Part shown: piece by piece, positions 17,469 through 26,185 of the stretch
Position numbering within the stretch: the first letter of the stretch is position 1
Layout of the letters: the number at the start of each line of letters is the position of its first letter
Program-made: the position numbers and the translations under genes
The notes under the pieces: model-generated
Databases searched by the model: none
Told to the model about the DNA's origin: nothing
What the model saw: only the letters and a program-made list of their open reading frames with translations
Assembly: GCA_024399135.1 (NCBI GenBank)
Contig: JAKSHY010000001.1
Coordinates: 1 to 64,000, forward strand
Direction: 5' to 3'
Origin: Lachnospiraceae bacterium
Lineage (GTDB): Bacteria > Bacillota > Clostridia > Lachnospirales > Lachnospiraceae
DNA length: 64,000 bases

Positions 17469-17470
17469 GA

Positions 17471-18637
17471 ATGCTTGAGAAGTTAAAAATAAGAATAAAA
17501 AGTCTTTCATTAGCTTCGAAAATTAAGTCTGTGGTATTCATTGTTCTTGGTTTTTTGGCAGCTGTTTTACTGATTATTATTAATGAAACAGTATCTAAGC
17601 TTTATGATCAGCATGCTGCCCAATATTGGGATGAGAATAATAATGCATATCAGATTACGCTTTTGTTTGATGAAGAAGCTAAGGTTAATAATGATACAGT
17701 CATGGAACTTATGCATAACTATACGAAGGATTTGAAAGCAACTATAGGTGGAGCATCGTTTATTAACACTGAGAATGAAGATTCTTCATATGCAGATTAT
17801 GCGTATATGGCAGAAGGAAATGTATCTTTGAACTTTGAATCCAGAAACGTAAGCAGTATTAAGACGTATGGGGTTTCTGGCGATTATTTTCTTTTTCATC
17901 CATATGAGATGATTTCAGGCAGCTTTTTTGACAAGGATGAATTTCATAAGGATTGTGTGGTGTTGGATGAAAATACCGCCTACAGCCTTTTTGGTAGTGC
18001 TGATGTTATTGGAATGACTCTATATGCTGGTGATGTACCTTTGGTAGTTAAGGGTGTATATAAGGCTTTTGAAACTAAATACGATAAGGCTGCGAAGGGC
18101 TTTGAAACATTATCTAATGCGGTTGTTCTTGAAAATGGCTCTGTGAGTGAAGCTGCCATGGACTGTCTTATATATATGCCTTTTGATACTCTGTGTGCTT
18201 TAAGCGGGGACAAAAATATAACCTGCTTAGAACTTGTTTCTGTTTCTCCATCAGAGTCTTTTATGTATAACAAGATTACAGAAAAAATGCAGAGTTATAT
18301 AAGTCATATGGAAATAGTAAAGAATTCTTCAAGATTTGGCATTGGGAACATGTTCAGTGTTGTTAATATGGGAGCGAAACGATCAATGCATGTTAATAAA
18401 ATTGATTATCCTTATTTTGAAAATGTTGCGAGAGCTTATGAGGATGTTATTGCGAATTACTATATACTTGTTTTTGTGTTTTCGCTGATTGATACAGTTT
18501 TATTTGTATCATTTTTACATCACAAATATGTTAATAGAAAAATTCATTTTTCTACCGTTGTTGATAAATATGAAAGACTAAGAGAAAAAATGAGACAGTC
18601 TGGAAACAAACAAAAGAAAAAGTGGGAGCATTTTTAG
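17471..18637 (+). CDS. Reduced MacB/FtsX-like membrane protein
   Basis: The product (388 aa) has one helix near the N-terminus (about 18-39), an extracytoplasmic domain of about 290 residues that resembles the MacB periplasmic core (SIKTYGVSGDYFLFHPYEMISG, DENTAYSLFGSADVIGM), and a single helix near the C-terminus (about 335-357) followed by a short basic cytoplasmic tail. MacB/FtsX permeases have four helices; the last two and the ATPase domain are missing here. The ORF is intact and flanked by 2-nt and 0-nt junctions, so this looks like a stable reduced form and not decay. It may be a scaffold for the adjacent HlyD-like adaptor. Confidence 0.65.
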   Translation: MLEKLKIRIKSLSLASKIKSVVFIVLGFLAAVLLIIINETVSKLYDQHAAQYWDENNNAYQITLLFDEEAKVNNDTVMELMHNYTKDLKATIGGASFINTENEDSSYADYAYMAEGNVSLNFESRNVSSIKTYGVSGDYFLFHPYEMISGSFFDKDEFHKDCVVLDENTAYSLFGSADVIGMTLYAGDVPLVVKGVYKAFETKYDKAAKGFETLSNAVVLENGSVSEAAMDCLIYMPFDTLCALSGDKNITCLELVSVSPSESFMYNKITEKMQSYISHMEIVKNSSRFGIGNMFSVVNMGAKRSMHVNKIDYPYFENVARAYEDVIANYYILVFVFSLIDTVLFVSFLHHKYVNRKIHFSTVVDKYERLREKMRQSGNKQKKKWEHF

Positions 18638-21181
18638 TTGAAGAAAAATAATATAAAAATTGCATATTTTTTAGTGTTAGTTATGTTTCTTCTTAGTTTC
18701 ACTGGATGTTCTCCAAAAAGAGATGAGAACGCTGAGGCTCTAAAGGATGCTGTCGATAATCTGAAAAATTATGTTTATAAGAAAAATGAAATAGATTTAG
18801 GTATAGAAATTAAGAATGTTGAGGCAATAAGGCTTGTTAGTAACAATGATGAGATTATGGCTATCTACACCGCAAGTATACCTGAAGAAGAGAATAATTC
18901 ACCAGAAGGTGAGAGCATGGCGCCTGAAGGAGAGCCAGAAGGCGAAAGTATAGCGCCGGAAGAAGCACCAGAGGGTGAGAATATAGCACCTGAAGGAGAG
19001 TCAGAAGGCGAAAGTATAGCGCCAGAAGCAATATCAGAAGATGAGAATATTAAAGCTGAAGAAGCAACCAATGAGAATATAACTTCAGAAGGGAATGAAG
19101 AAGATAAAAAACCAGAAATTATAGAAGATAATCTGGAGGAAAATGCGCCTGAAAATAAAGAACAGCATAAAATGTATGCCTTCAAATTGGATGATAAAGG
19201 TAATGCAACTAAGGTATTCGATACCATAATTTATTCAACTGTAAGAAATATTAAATTAAGTCCTCAGGGTGACATTTTATTGATTAGTACTGTTCCTGGT
19301 GAAAATTTTGAAGACAAATATTTCTTTTCTAAATTAGATAAAACAGGCAATGAAATTTTCAAGATTTCGATTGATGATATCATTGATGAGAATGATATGA
19401 AGACGGAATATATGTATGTTAAGGGATTAATTTCTTTTGCTAATCAGACTATCATTTCAACAACTGCAGGAGTTATTAGACTTGATGTTGATGGAAATCT
19501 TCTTTCAACAATTCCTTATGAGAAGATTGATAGTAAGATAAGAGATTTTCAAAGCATGATGCTTTCTGATAGTAATGAGCTTTATGTTATAAGTTATTTT
19601 TATGGACCTGGTGCCCAGAGCGAATCCGGTTCTGATTCAATAGTTGCAAAGGTTGATCCTGAAACTTTTAATGTAATAAGTAAGAAAACAGTACCTGCCA
19701 ATTCTTTCATGGGAAGCTTGTTTCCGGGAAATGGAAATGAAGCCTGGATGTCTACTACATCGATGATATCTTTGTATGATATTGAAACTAATGAATCTGT
19801 GAAGGTAATGGATTTTGTGGCTTCTAACATTGATGCCCAGTCACCATTTTCAGATATTATAGGAATATCAAAGGATGCTTTTTATGGCGCCTATACAGTT
19901 TATGACACTGCTACATGGGAACAGATTAATAAGTTGTTTTTCTTTACTCATATTCCTAAAGATGAGATTCCGGATAAGAAGTTTATTACCGTTGGAGTCC
20001 TTAATATGGATTATAATGTAAGAAAAGCAGTATATGAGTTTAATGAATCTTCCCTAGCTTATCAGGTTAATATGCTTGACTACAGCTCTATGTATAAAGG
20101 TTCACCAGAGGATATATTAAAGCAGATTAATAAAGACGCATCATCTGGTAAGCTTCCAGATGTTTTGCTTGTAGATCCAACTTTTCCTGTTGATGTCTAT
20201 ATTAATAAAAACCTCTTAGTTGATCTGACACCATATATTAAAGAAGATCCAGATCTTGATTATGACGATATGCTTCCTAATGTTAATGAGGCATATTCTG
20301 TTGATGGAAAATTGTATCAGTTAGTTCCGAATTTCGTAATTGAAACGATGATAATTAAAGATAAATTTGGAAAGGGGAGAACATCCTGGACGATTGAAGA
20401 AGCTTACGATTTTTGGAAAGAACAGGGCTTTGATAAAAAGCTTGATGCATTTAATTTAAGAAATAATCTTATAGAAAAGATTCTTTCATGTACTAAGGAC
20501 AGTTTTATTGATTGGGAAAATGGTACCTGTAATTTTGAAACAGAGGATTTTTATCTAATGCTTGATTTCCTTAAGCATGTACCAGATAAGGAAATTCAAA
20601 ATAGCGATGGATATGAGGATGTATTTTCTCAATATAGAAAAGATGGTGTTTTGTCATACTGTGGTCAGTTGTTTTCTTTTTCTGATTACAATTTCTTCTC
20701 TAAAGGATATATTGGAGATTCAATTGATTTTATAGGATATCCTTCAAGTGATGGTAATGGATCTGTTATTGTGCCAAGGTTAGCTCTTGCCATGAATAAT
20801 TATTCTGAGTGCAAAGAAGGGGCCTGGGAATTCATGAAGGTTTTTTTTAATCACAGTAAAATGAAGGAACTGGGAGAAATGTCATTTCCTAATAGTAAGA
20901 AAATGCTTGATGAACTCGCAAAAGAAGCAATGGAATCAAAAGAGGTTTTTGAATTCCCAATTGCTGGTGAAAATGTTAAGATGGGAGCTATAGATAAAAA
21001 AAGTGCGGATATGTTGATTGATTTCGTTAAAACCGTTGATGATGCCTATAGAATAGATTCAGCAGTATCATCAATTTTTAATGAAGAATGTGCTCCGTAT
21101 TTTGCTGGACAAAAAAGTGATAAGCAGGTAGCTAAGGTTATTCAGAGCCGTATATCTTTGTACCTGGCAGAAAGTAGATAG
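18638..21181 (+). CDS. Lipoprotein: beta-propeller-like domain fused to ABC solute-binding domain
   Basis: The product (847 aa) begins with a lipoprotein signal (LSFTGC, Cys at about 24). A short N-terminal segment is followed by a Pro/Glu/Gly-rich repeat linker (about 85-165), a beta-rich region with repeated blades (about 175-445; NIKLSPQGDILLIST, TAGVIRLDVDGNLLST) that I read as a propeller-like domain, and an SBP_bac_1-type extracellular solute-binding domain (about 450-847; LPDVLLVDPTFPVDVYINKN, YQLVPNFVIETMIIKD). Ordinary sugar-binding proteins are about 400-450 aa, so the N-terminal half is an addition. The start is TTG with GGGAG 9 nt upstream. It follows the MacB-like gene without a gap and should serve the two permeases. 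Confidence 0.8.
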   Translation: MKKNNIKIAYFLVLVMFLLSFTGCSPKRDENAEALKDAVDNLKNYVYKKNEIDLGIEIKNVEAIRLVSNNDEIMAIYTASIPEEENNSPEGESMAPEGEPEGESIAPEEAPEGENIAPEGESEGESIAPEAISEDENIKAEEATNENITSEGNEEDKKPEIIEDNLEENAPENKEQHKMYAFKLDDKGNATKVFDTIIYSTVRNIKLSPQGDILLISTVPGENFEDKYFFSKLDKTGNEIFKISIDDIIDENDMKTEYMYVKGLISFANQTIISTTAGVIRLDVDGNLLSTIPYEKIDSKIRDFQSMMLSDSNELYVISYFYGPGAQSESGSDSIVAKVDPETFNVISKKTVPANSFMGSLFPGNGNEAWMSTTSMISLYDIETNESVKVMDFVASNIDAQSPFSDIIGISKDAFYGAYTVYDTATWEQINKLFFFTHIPKDEIPDKKFITVGVLNMDYNVRKAVYEFNESSLAYQVNMLDYSSMYKGSPEDILKQINKDASSGKLPDVLLVDPTFPVDVYINKNLLVDLTPYIKEDPDLDYDDMLPNVNEAYSVDGKLYQLVPNFVIETMIIKDKFGKGRTSWTIEEAYDFWKEQGFDKKLDAFNLRNNLIEKILSCTKDSFIDWENGTCNFETEDFYLMLDFLKHVPDKEIQNSDGYEDVFSQYRKDGVLSYCGQLFSFSDYNFFSKGYIGDSIDFIGYPSSDGNGSVIVPRLALAMNNYSECKEGAWEFMKVFFNHSKMKELGEMSFPNSKKMLDELAKEAMESKEVFEFPIAGENVKMGAIDKKSADMLIDFVKTVDDAYRIDSAVSSIFNEECAPYFAGQKSDKQVAKVIQSRISLYLAESR
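18904..19026 (+). repeat. 66-bp direct coding repeat in the lipoprotein linker
   Basis: A block of about 35 bp starting CCTGAAGGAGAG recurs at 18923 and 18989 with one or two mismatches, inside a 66-bp period. It encodes E-G-E-S-I-A-P-E-like units. The periodicity is a multiple of three, so expansion would preserve the frame and lengthen the surface linker. Confidence 0.8.
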
Positions 21182-21182
21182 T

Positions 21183-22544
21183 ATGAGTAATAAAAAAACT
21201 TCGAAGAAAAATATATTTAGTGGAATTAGTGGACAGTTTTTAAAGCTATCATATTTTCCTATGATTATTTTGACATTGATAATAACCATTGCTGGTTCTT
21301 CTTTTGTTTTATCAAGTCTTAAAGCGAAATCTAAGAGCTCGATGGCTGATGTGTCGAATCTTGTTTTGATGAATCTTGATGATATGTATGAGGGAAGCTT
21401 TGAATACAAGGAGACTAATAGTGAAATCTATCTTTTCAAAGGGGAACATCAGCTTAATGGGGACTTTGAATATATAGATAATGTTAAGACGCGTACTGGG
21501 TTTGATATTACCATATGCTATATGAATTATGCTGTAATCACTACTCTTAGAGATAATAATAACAATAGGTTAATTGGAGCCGGAGATTCAGATGTAATTG
21601 TTAAAGATGTTATTGAAGGTGGAAGTGAAACCTTTTATTCAGATGTTAAGTTTAATAAGAAGGACTATATGGCTTATTATAAGCCATTGAGAAATTCAGC
21701 TGGTGAAGTCATTGGAATGATATGTGTAGCTTCCAGCACAGATGAGATTAATTCTTTAGTATGGAAAGCAATTATTCCATTAATAGGTATTGCTATTTTT
21801 GCAATCTTAGTTTTCGCTTATTTTACATATAGATATTCTAAGGACTTCATTGATGTTATATATAAAATTCGTGATTATATGAAGAAGATTTCAGAAGGTG
21901 ATTTTCGCGCTGATATTGATTTTAAGGTCGAAAAGAGAAAAGATGAGCTTGGAATGATGGGTCGAAGTGCCCAAAAAACTGCCGGCAACCTGAGAGTTCT
22001 GGTTGAGGAGGATCAGTTAACTTCACTTAACAACCGACGTAGTGCGGATAAAAAGATAAAAGGAACGTTAGATAATTATTATAATAAGGGTGTTGACTTT
22101 TGCCTTGCGATTGGAGATATTGATTTCTTTAAGAAGGTAAATGATACTTATGGACATGAAGCAGGAGATAAGGTCCTTATAGCAGTATCTTCAGTACTTA
22201 AAAATTTCATGGCAGATAAGGGATATGCTATAAGATGGGGTGGTGAAGAGTTCATCCTTGTCTTTGACAAAGGCAGGGTAAGCCTTGATAGCTGCTCATT
22301 AAAGATGAATGAAATGCTTGATAAAATTAGAGCCATTGAGGTTGAAAGTGGTGATCAGATAATTAAGGTTACTATGACATTCGGTCTCTTGGAGTGTGAG
22401 AAAAAGGAAGTTCCTACTGAAGATATTGATAAATTCTATAAAGATGAGATGGATTATTATATTGCTAAAGCTGATGGAAGATTATATTACGGAAAAGAAC
22501 ATGGTAGAAATCAGCTGGTTAACTATGAGATAGAAGAAATATAA
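21183..22544 (+). CDS. Membrane diguanylate cyclase (Cache sensor, HAMP-like, GGDEF)
   Basis: The product (453 aa) has a helix at about 20-42, an extracytoplasmic single-Cache-like sensor (about 45-190; ends in PLRNSAGEVIGMICVAS), a second helix (about 195-217), a HAMP-like linker and a GGDEF domain (about 275-450). The active site is GGEEF (about 352-356) with the substrate-binding RWGGEEF and DIDFFKKVND motifs, so it should make c-di-GMP from two GTP. The RxxD inhibitory site normally just upstream is absent. It is the last gene of the operon, 1 nt after the solute-binding protein, which suggests that the transporter-like complex and c-di-GMP signalling are linked. Confidence 0.92.
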   Translation: MSNKKTSKKNIFSGISGQFLKLSYFPMIILTLIITIAGSSFVLSSLKAKSKSSMADVSNLVLMNLDDMYEGSFEYKETNSEIYLFKGEHQLNGDFEYIDNVKTRTGFDITICYMNYAVITTLRDNNNNRLIGAGDSDVIVKDVIEGGSETFYSDVKFNKKDYMAYYKPLRNSAGEVIGMICVASSTDEINSLVWKAIIPLIGIAIFAILVFAYFTYRYSKDFIDVIYKIRDYMKKISEGDFRADIDFKVEKRKDELGMMGRSAQKTAGNLRVLVEEDQLTSLNNRRSADKKIKGTLDNYYNKGVDFCLAIGDIDFFKKVNDTYGHEAGDKVLIAVSSVLKNFMADKGYAIRWGGEEFILVFDKGRVSLDSCSLKMNEMLDKIRAIEVESGDQIIKVTMTFGLLECEKKEVPTEDIDKFYKDEMDYYIAKADGRLYYGKEHGRNQLVNYEIEEI

Positions 22545-22573
22545 TATAAGCTATTTCTTAGGAATTAACACTA

Positions 22574-23740
22574 TTATATTATTACAATTTGGGATGTATA
22601 TTCGTTAGTATGGGTTTTTGAAATGTATGAATAAAGGTTAGTGCTGTCAATATCTTTCATTAGTGAAGAATCAATGCTTGCATCAGCTAATTTACTAATA
22701 AGTGGAATCGAAGAATTTTCTTTTAAGATGCCAAGAAGCTCCTTGGCATCTTTTTTAAAGCCTAAAATTCTGGCATATGAAGGAAGAATTTTAGAATCGT
22801 TATTCTTGATGTCAAGAAGGATATGCAATAAGCATCTGGATATTCTGGTATAAGTATAATTCTTAGACTTAATAGTTTCTATGAAACTAGATATATCCTT
22901 GAAGTTATTTAAATTTTTAATGATCCTGTTTGATATTTCCTCGTTAATATCCTCATACATTGTGAAGCCAGTTTCTTTAATTGAATTTAATTTATAAAAA
23001 AGTGTATCGCTAAAGTCATTTAGTGATACAGGATTAGTAAATAAACTGACAATGTTGTCAGGAATGAATGGGCTGAAATCTTCCTTGTTTAGTATTGCTT
23101 CTCTTATTGCAGTTGCGCTTGCATATGAACCAGAAAAAAGGCTGGTTTCATTATATGAGGCGCCTTCTCTTTTGATAGTTACTGGATTAATTAAGGACTT
23201 AGTTATTTTTAGTGATTTGATATATTCTATTGCCAAAATATTATTTGAATTGTTAAGTACGTTAATATTATTAGAATCAGATATGATTTTGGAAAGCGCA
23301 ATAGGGTATGATAGTCCGTCTTTTAGATATTCTTTTATTGCTAAATTATCTTCGTCAGTAAGATTAGCAATCATATTCGCATTTTTAGTTAACTCATCAA
23401 TATCACCACATTCAGAACCGAATGAAAGATAATCAACACAATTAAGGCTGTTAAGAAGATTAACAGCACCCTGGGCAAAATTTGATGCAGACTGAGTAGC
23501 ATAGATAGTTGGAAGCTCGATGACTAAATCTGCGCCATTAAGTAGAGCCATTTTGGCTCTTGTATATTTGTCAAAAACAGCTGGTTCGCCGCGCTGGACG
23601 AATGAACCAGACATAAGCGAGATGACATATTTAGAAGAGGTTAAATCTCTTGTTTTCTTAATATGATACTGGTGTCCTAAATGAAAAGGATTGTATTCTG
23701 AAATAATTGCTGAAATGCTATTGTATTTTGTTAAATACAT
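22574..23740 (-). CDS. tmcAL: tRNA(Met) cytidine acetate ligase TmcAL
   Basis: The product (388 aa) is the TmcAL/YlbM family enzyme that makes N4-acetylcytidine at the wobble position of elongator tRNA-Met from acetate and ATP. The N-terminal nucleotidyltransferase motif YNPFHLGHQYH and the following SGSFVQRGEPA and KYTRAKMAL blocks are diagnostic. The ATG at 23740 has CAGGAGA as ribosome binding site; an in-frame TTG at 23761 does not. It is the only protein gene on the - strand, convergent with the GGDEF gene (29 nt apart, no clear terminator) and divergent from pta. Its substrate acetate links it loosely to the neighbouring pta-ackA. Confidence 0.93.
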   Translation of the reverse strand: MYLTKYNSISAIISEYNPFHLGHQYHIKKTRDLTSSKYVISLMSGSFVQRGEPAVFDKYTRAKMALLNGADLVIELPTIYATQSASNFAQGAVNLLNSLNCVDYLSFGSECGDIDELTKNANMIANLTDEDNLAIKEYLKDGLSYPIALSKIISDSNNINVLNNSNNILAIEYIKSLKITKSLINPVTIKREGASYNETSLFSGSYASATAIREAILNKEDFSPFIPDNIVSLFTNPVSLNDFSDTLFYKLNSIKETGFTMYEDINEEISNRIIKNLNNFKDISSFIETIKSKNYTYTRISRCLLHILLDIKNNDSKILPSYARILGFKKDAKELLGILKENSSIPLISKLADASIDSSLMKDIDSTNLYSYISKTHTNEYTSQIVII

Positions 23741-23786
23741 ATATTTCTCCTGTTGATTCAAAGGCCAAACTTAAATATAATTTATA

Positions 23787-23815
23787 TAGAATTTAGCATA
23801 TATTAATACTATACT
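23787..23815 (+). promoter_or_regulatory. Candidate promoter of pta-ackA
   Basis: TATACT (23810-23815) is a good -10; the hexamer 17 bp upstream (TAGAAT, 23787-23792) matches the -35 consensus at only three positions. The 102-bp region between tmcAL and pta must also hold the divergent tmcAL promoter, which I could not place. Confidence 0.35.
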
Positions 23816-23842
23816 GCAATTCAAGAAGAAGGGAGTTACATT

Positions 23843-24844
23843 ATGTCCTATATTGATATTATTAAGGAAAAAGCAAAAGCTGACAAGAAAACAATTGTTC
23901 TTCCAGAAACAACTGACAAAAGAACTCTTATTGCAGCTTCAGATATCATGAAGCAGGGGATAGCAAATATTATAATGGTAGGAGATGCTGACAAGATTAA
24001 TGACGGTGCTAACTGGCTTGAAATTGAACTTGACGGTGTAGAAATTGTTAATCCAAGTACTTCGCCTAGAACAGAAAAATATATTGAGCTATTATATGAG
24101 ACACGTAAGAGCAAAGGTATGACCATGGAACAGGCAAAGGAAATACTTCTTACAGATCCTTTGTATTACGGTGTTATGATGGTTAAGGCCAATGATGCAG
24201 ATGGAATGGTTGCAGGTGCATGTCATGCAACAGCTGATACATTAAGACCAGCACTTCAGATACTTAAGACGGCTCCTGGTGTTAAGCTTGTTTCGGGCTT
24301 CTTTTTGATGTGTATTCCAGATTGCGAAATGGGAGATAATGGAACCTTCATATTCGCTGACTGTGGATTGAATCAGGATCCTACAGCTGAGGAACTTGCT
24401 GCAATTGCTGATACATCAGCTAAGAGCTTTAAACTTCTTGTTGGATCTAAGCCAATTATAGCAATGCTTTCACATTCTACTAAGGGCTCAGCTAAGCATC
24501 CATTAGTTGATAAGATGATTGAAGCTACCAGAATTGCTCATGAACAGTATCCTGGTTTATGTATAGATGGAGAACTTCAGGCAGATGCTGCTTTGGTTCC
24601 AGGTGTTGCTAAAACTAAAGCACCTGGCTCTGATGTTGCAGGTAATGCTAATGTATTGGTATTCCCTAATCTTGACTGTGGTAATATAGCATATAAATTG
24701 GTTCAAAGATTAGGAAAGGCAGAGGCATACGGACCAATGCTTCAGGGTATTGCCAAACCTGTTAATGATCTGTCCCGTGGATGTTCATGGCAGGATATTG
24801 TAGGTGTAGTTGCACTGACAGCTGTTCAGGCTCAGCTTCAGTAA
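23843..24844 (+). CDS. pta: Phosphate acetyltransferase
   Basis: Pta (333 aa) interconverts acetyl-CoA and acetyl phosphate. It is the short, single-domain form. Family motifs include IVLPETTDKRTLIAAS at the N-terminus, AGACHATADTLRPALQ, the FADCGLNQDPTAEELA block, and DGELQADAALVPGVAKTKAPGS carrying the conserved catalytic region. GGGAG precedes the ATG. It is followed by ackA after 25 nt; together they turn acetyl-CoA into acetate with ATP gain, the expected fermentation route of a strict anaerobe. Confidence 0.97.
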   Translation: MSYIDIIKEKAKADKKTIVLPETTDKRTLIAASDIMKQGIANIIMVGDADKINDGANWLEIELDGVEIVNPSTSPRTEKYIELLYETRKSKGMTMEQAKEILLTDPLYYGVMMVKANDADGMVAGACHATADTLRPALQILKTAPGVKLVSGFFLMCIPDCEMGDNGTFIFADCGLNQDPTAEELAAIADTSAKSFKLLVGSKPIIAMLSHSTKGSAKHPLVDKMIEATRIAHEQYPGLCIDGELQADAALVPGVAKTKAPGSDVAGNANVLVFPNLDCGNIAYKLVQRLGKAEAYGPMLQGIAKPVNDLSRGCSWQDIVGVVALTAVQAQLQ

Positions 24845-24869
24845 TTTGTTAATTAGAAAGGCAGATATA

Positions 24870-26063
24870 ATGAATATTTTAGTAATTAACTGTGGTAGTT
24901 CATCTCTTAAGTTCCAGTTAATAGACTCTGATTCAGAAAAAGTAATTGGAAAAGGTTTATGTGACAGAATTGGAATTGAAGGTAGCGGCATTACTTTCAC
25001 TCCTGAAGGAAAGGATAAGATTAAAAAGGAATATCCTATGCCGGATCATGAAGCTGCAATTAAGTATGTAATTGAAGCTTTAACTGACAAAGATACAGGT
25101 GTTGTAAAAAGCCTTGAAGAAATCGGCGCAGTTGGACATAGAATTGTTCATGGTGGCGAAAAGTTTAATAAGGCAACATTAATTAATGAAGAAGTTATTA
25201 AGGCAATTGAAGAATGTAATGATTTAGCACCATTACATAATCCAGCTAATTTGATTGGTGTAAGAGCCTGCCAGAAGCTTATGCCTGAAACTCCTATGGT
25301 AGCTGTTTTTGATACAGCTTTTCATCAGACGATGCCTAAGGAGGCATATCTTTATGGTTTGCCTTATTCATATTATGAAAAATATAAGATTCGTCGTTAT
25401 GGATTCCATGGAACAAGTCATGACTTCGTATCACATGAGGCTGCTTCTATGATGGGTAAGGACTATGATGATTGTAAGATTATTGTGTGCCACTTAGGAA
25501 ACGGAGCCTCGGTCTCAGCTGTTAAGAACGGAAAGTGTGTAGATACTTCTATGGGACTTACTCCTTTAGAGGGCCTTATCATGGGAACAAGATCTGGAGA
25601 TTTAGATCCTGCGATTTTAGAATTCTTATGTGATAAAGAGAATATGAATATTCATGAAATGCTAAATGTTCTTAATAAAAAGTCAGGAGTGTTCGGACTT
25701 TCAGAAGATTTTTCTTCAGATTTTAGAGATTTAGAGGACGGATATAATAAAGGACAGGAGAACTGTATTCGCGCAGTTGAATGTTTCTGCTACAGAGTTG
25801 TTAAATATATAGGTGCATATGCTGCTGCTATGAATGGTGTAGACTGTATTGCTTTTACTGCAGGTATTGGTGAAAATACAGCTTTTGTTAGAGAAATTAT
25901 TATGAATTATCTGGGATACCTTGGTATTGAGGTCGACAAGGTTAATAATAAGACCAGAGGCGAGAGTATTTTAATTTCTACTAAGGATTCTAAGGTTAAA
26001 GTATATTCTATTCCAACAAACGAAGAATTAGCTATCGCCAGACAGACATTAGAACTTATTTAA
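24870..26063 (+). CDS. ackA: Acetate kinase
   Basis: AckA (397 aa) transfers the phosphate of acetyl phosphate to ADP. The ASKHA-fold motifs are complete: NCGSSSLKFQL at the start, VGHRIVHGGEKF, FDTAFHQTMP, GFHGTSHDFVS, CHLGNGASVSA, MGLTPLEGLIMGTRSGDLDP and FTAGIGENTAFVRE. The ATG at 24870 follows GAAAGG; a TTG further upstream in frame is ignored because the protein would then start before the universal MNILVINCGSSS. It is the second gene of the pta-ackA pair. Confidence 0.97.
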   Translation: MNILVINCGSSSLKFQLIDSDSEKVIGKGLCDRIGIEGSGITFTPEGKDKIKKEYPMPDHEAAIKYVIEALTDKDTGVVKSLEEIGAVGHRIVHGGEKFNKATLINEEVIKAIEECNDLAPLHNPANLIGVRACQKLMPETPMVAVFDTAFHQTMPKEAYLYGLPYSYYEKYKIRRYGFHGTSHDFVSHEAASMMGKDYDDCKIIVCHLGNGASVSAVKNGKCVDTSMGLTPLEGLIMGTRSGDLDPAILEFLCDKENMNIHEMLNVLNKKSGVFGLSEDFSSDFRDLEDGYNKGQENCIRAVECFCYRVVKYIGAYAAAMNGVDCIAFTAGIGENTAFVREIIMNYLGYLGIEVDKVNNKTRGESILISTKDSKVKVYSIPTNEELAIARQTLELI

Positions 26064-26087
26064 TTAATATAAAATTGTATTAATTAA
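26060..26087 (+). terminator. Weak AT-only hairpin after ackA
   Basis: A 10-bp inverted repeat (TTAATTAATA at 26060-26069, TATTAATTAA at 26078-26087) begins in the ackA stop codon region. It has no G-C pairs and no clear T run, so termination here would be inefficient. Confidence 0.3.
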
Positions 26088-26134
26088 TATATTATTTTAT
26101 TAATAAAATTAGTGTAATTATTCGCTTTATTGTG

Positions 26135-26140
26135 TATAAT
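26135..26140 (+). promoter_or_regulatory. Candidate -10 element before the zinc-ribbon gene
   Basis: A perfect TATAAT lies 46 nt upstream of the ATG at 26186, in a 122-bp AT-rich gap. No convincing -35 hexamer is present at 16-18 bp, so this is a partial promoter call. Confidence 0.35.
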
Positions 26141-26185
26141 ATGCTAAACAATTGATATTTATATCTTTTTAGGAGGAAAATAAAA

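Noticed and set aside
13921-22544. Mobile or recently acquired island
   Set aside because: No integrase, repeats or attachment-like sites were found at the borders, and codon use looks like that of the neighbours.
22545-22573. Shared terminator between the convergent GGDEF and tmcAL genes
   Set aside because: The 29-nt gap contains no stable hairpin with a T run.
23741-23761. TTG start for tmcAL at 23761
   Set aside because: It lies upstream of the CAGGAGA site that serves the ATG at 23740.
24846-24869. TTG start for ackA at 24846
   Set aside because: The conserved protein start MNILVINCGSSS begins at 24870, after a GAAAGG site.
26060-26087. AT-only palindrome as an operator
   Set aside because: It lies next to the ackA stop codon, has no partner site, and such sequences are common by chance in AT-rich DNA; kept only as a weak terminator.
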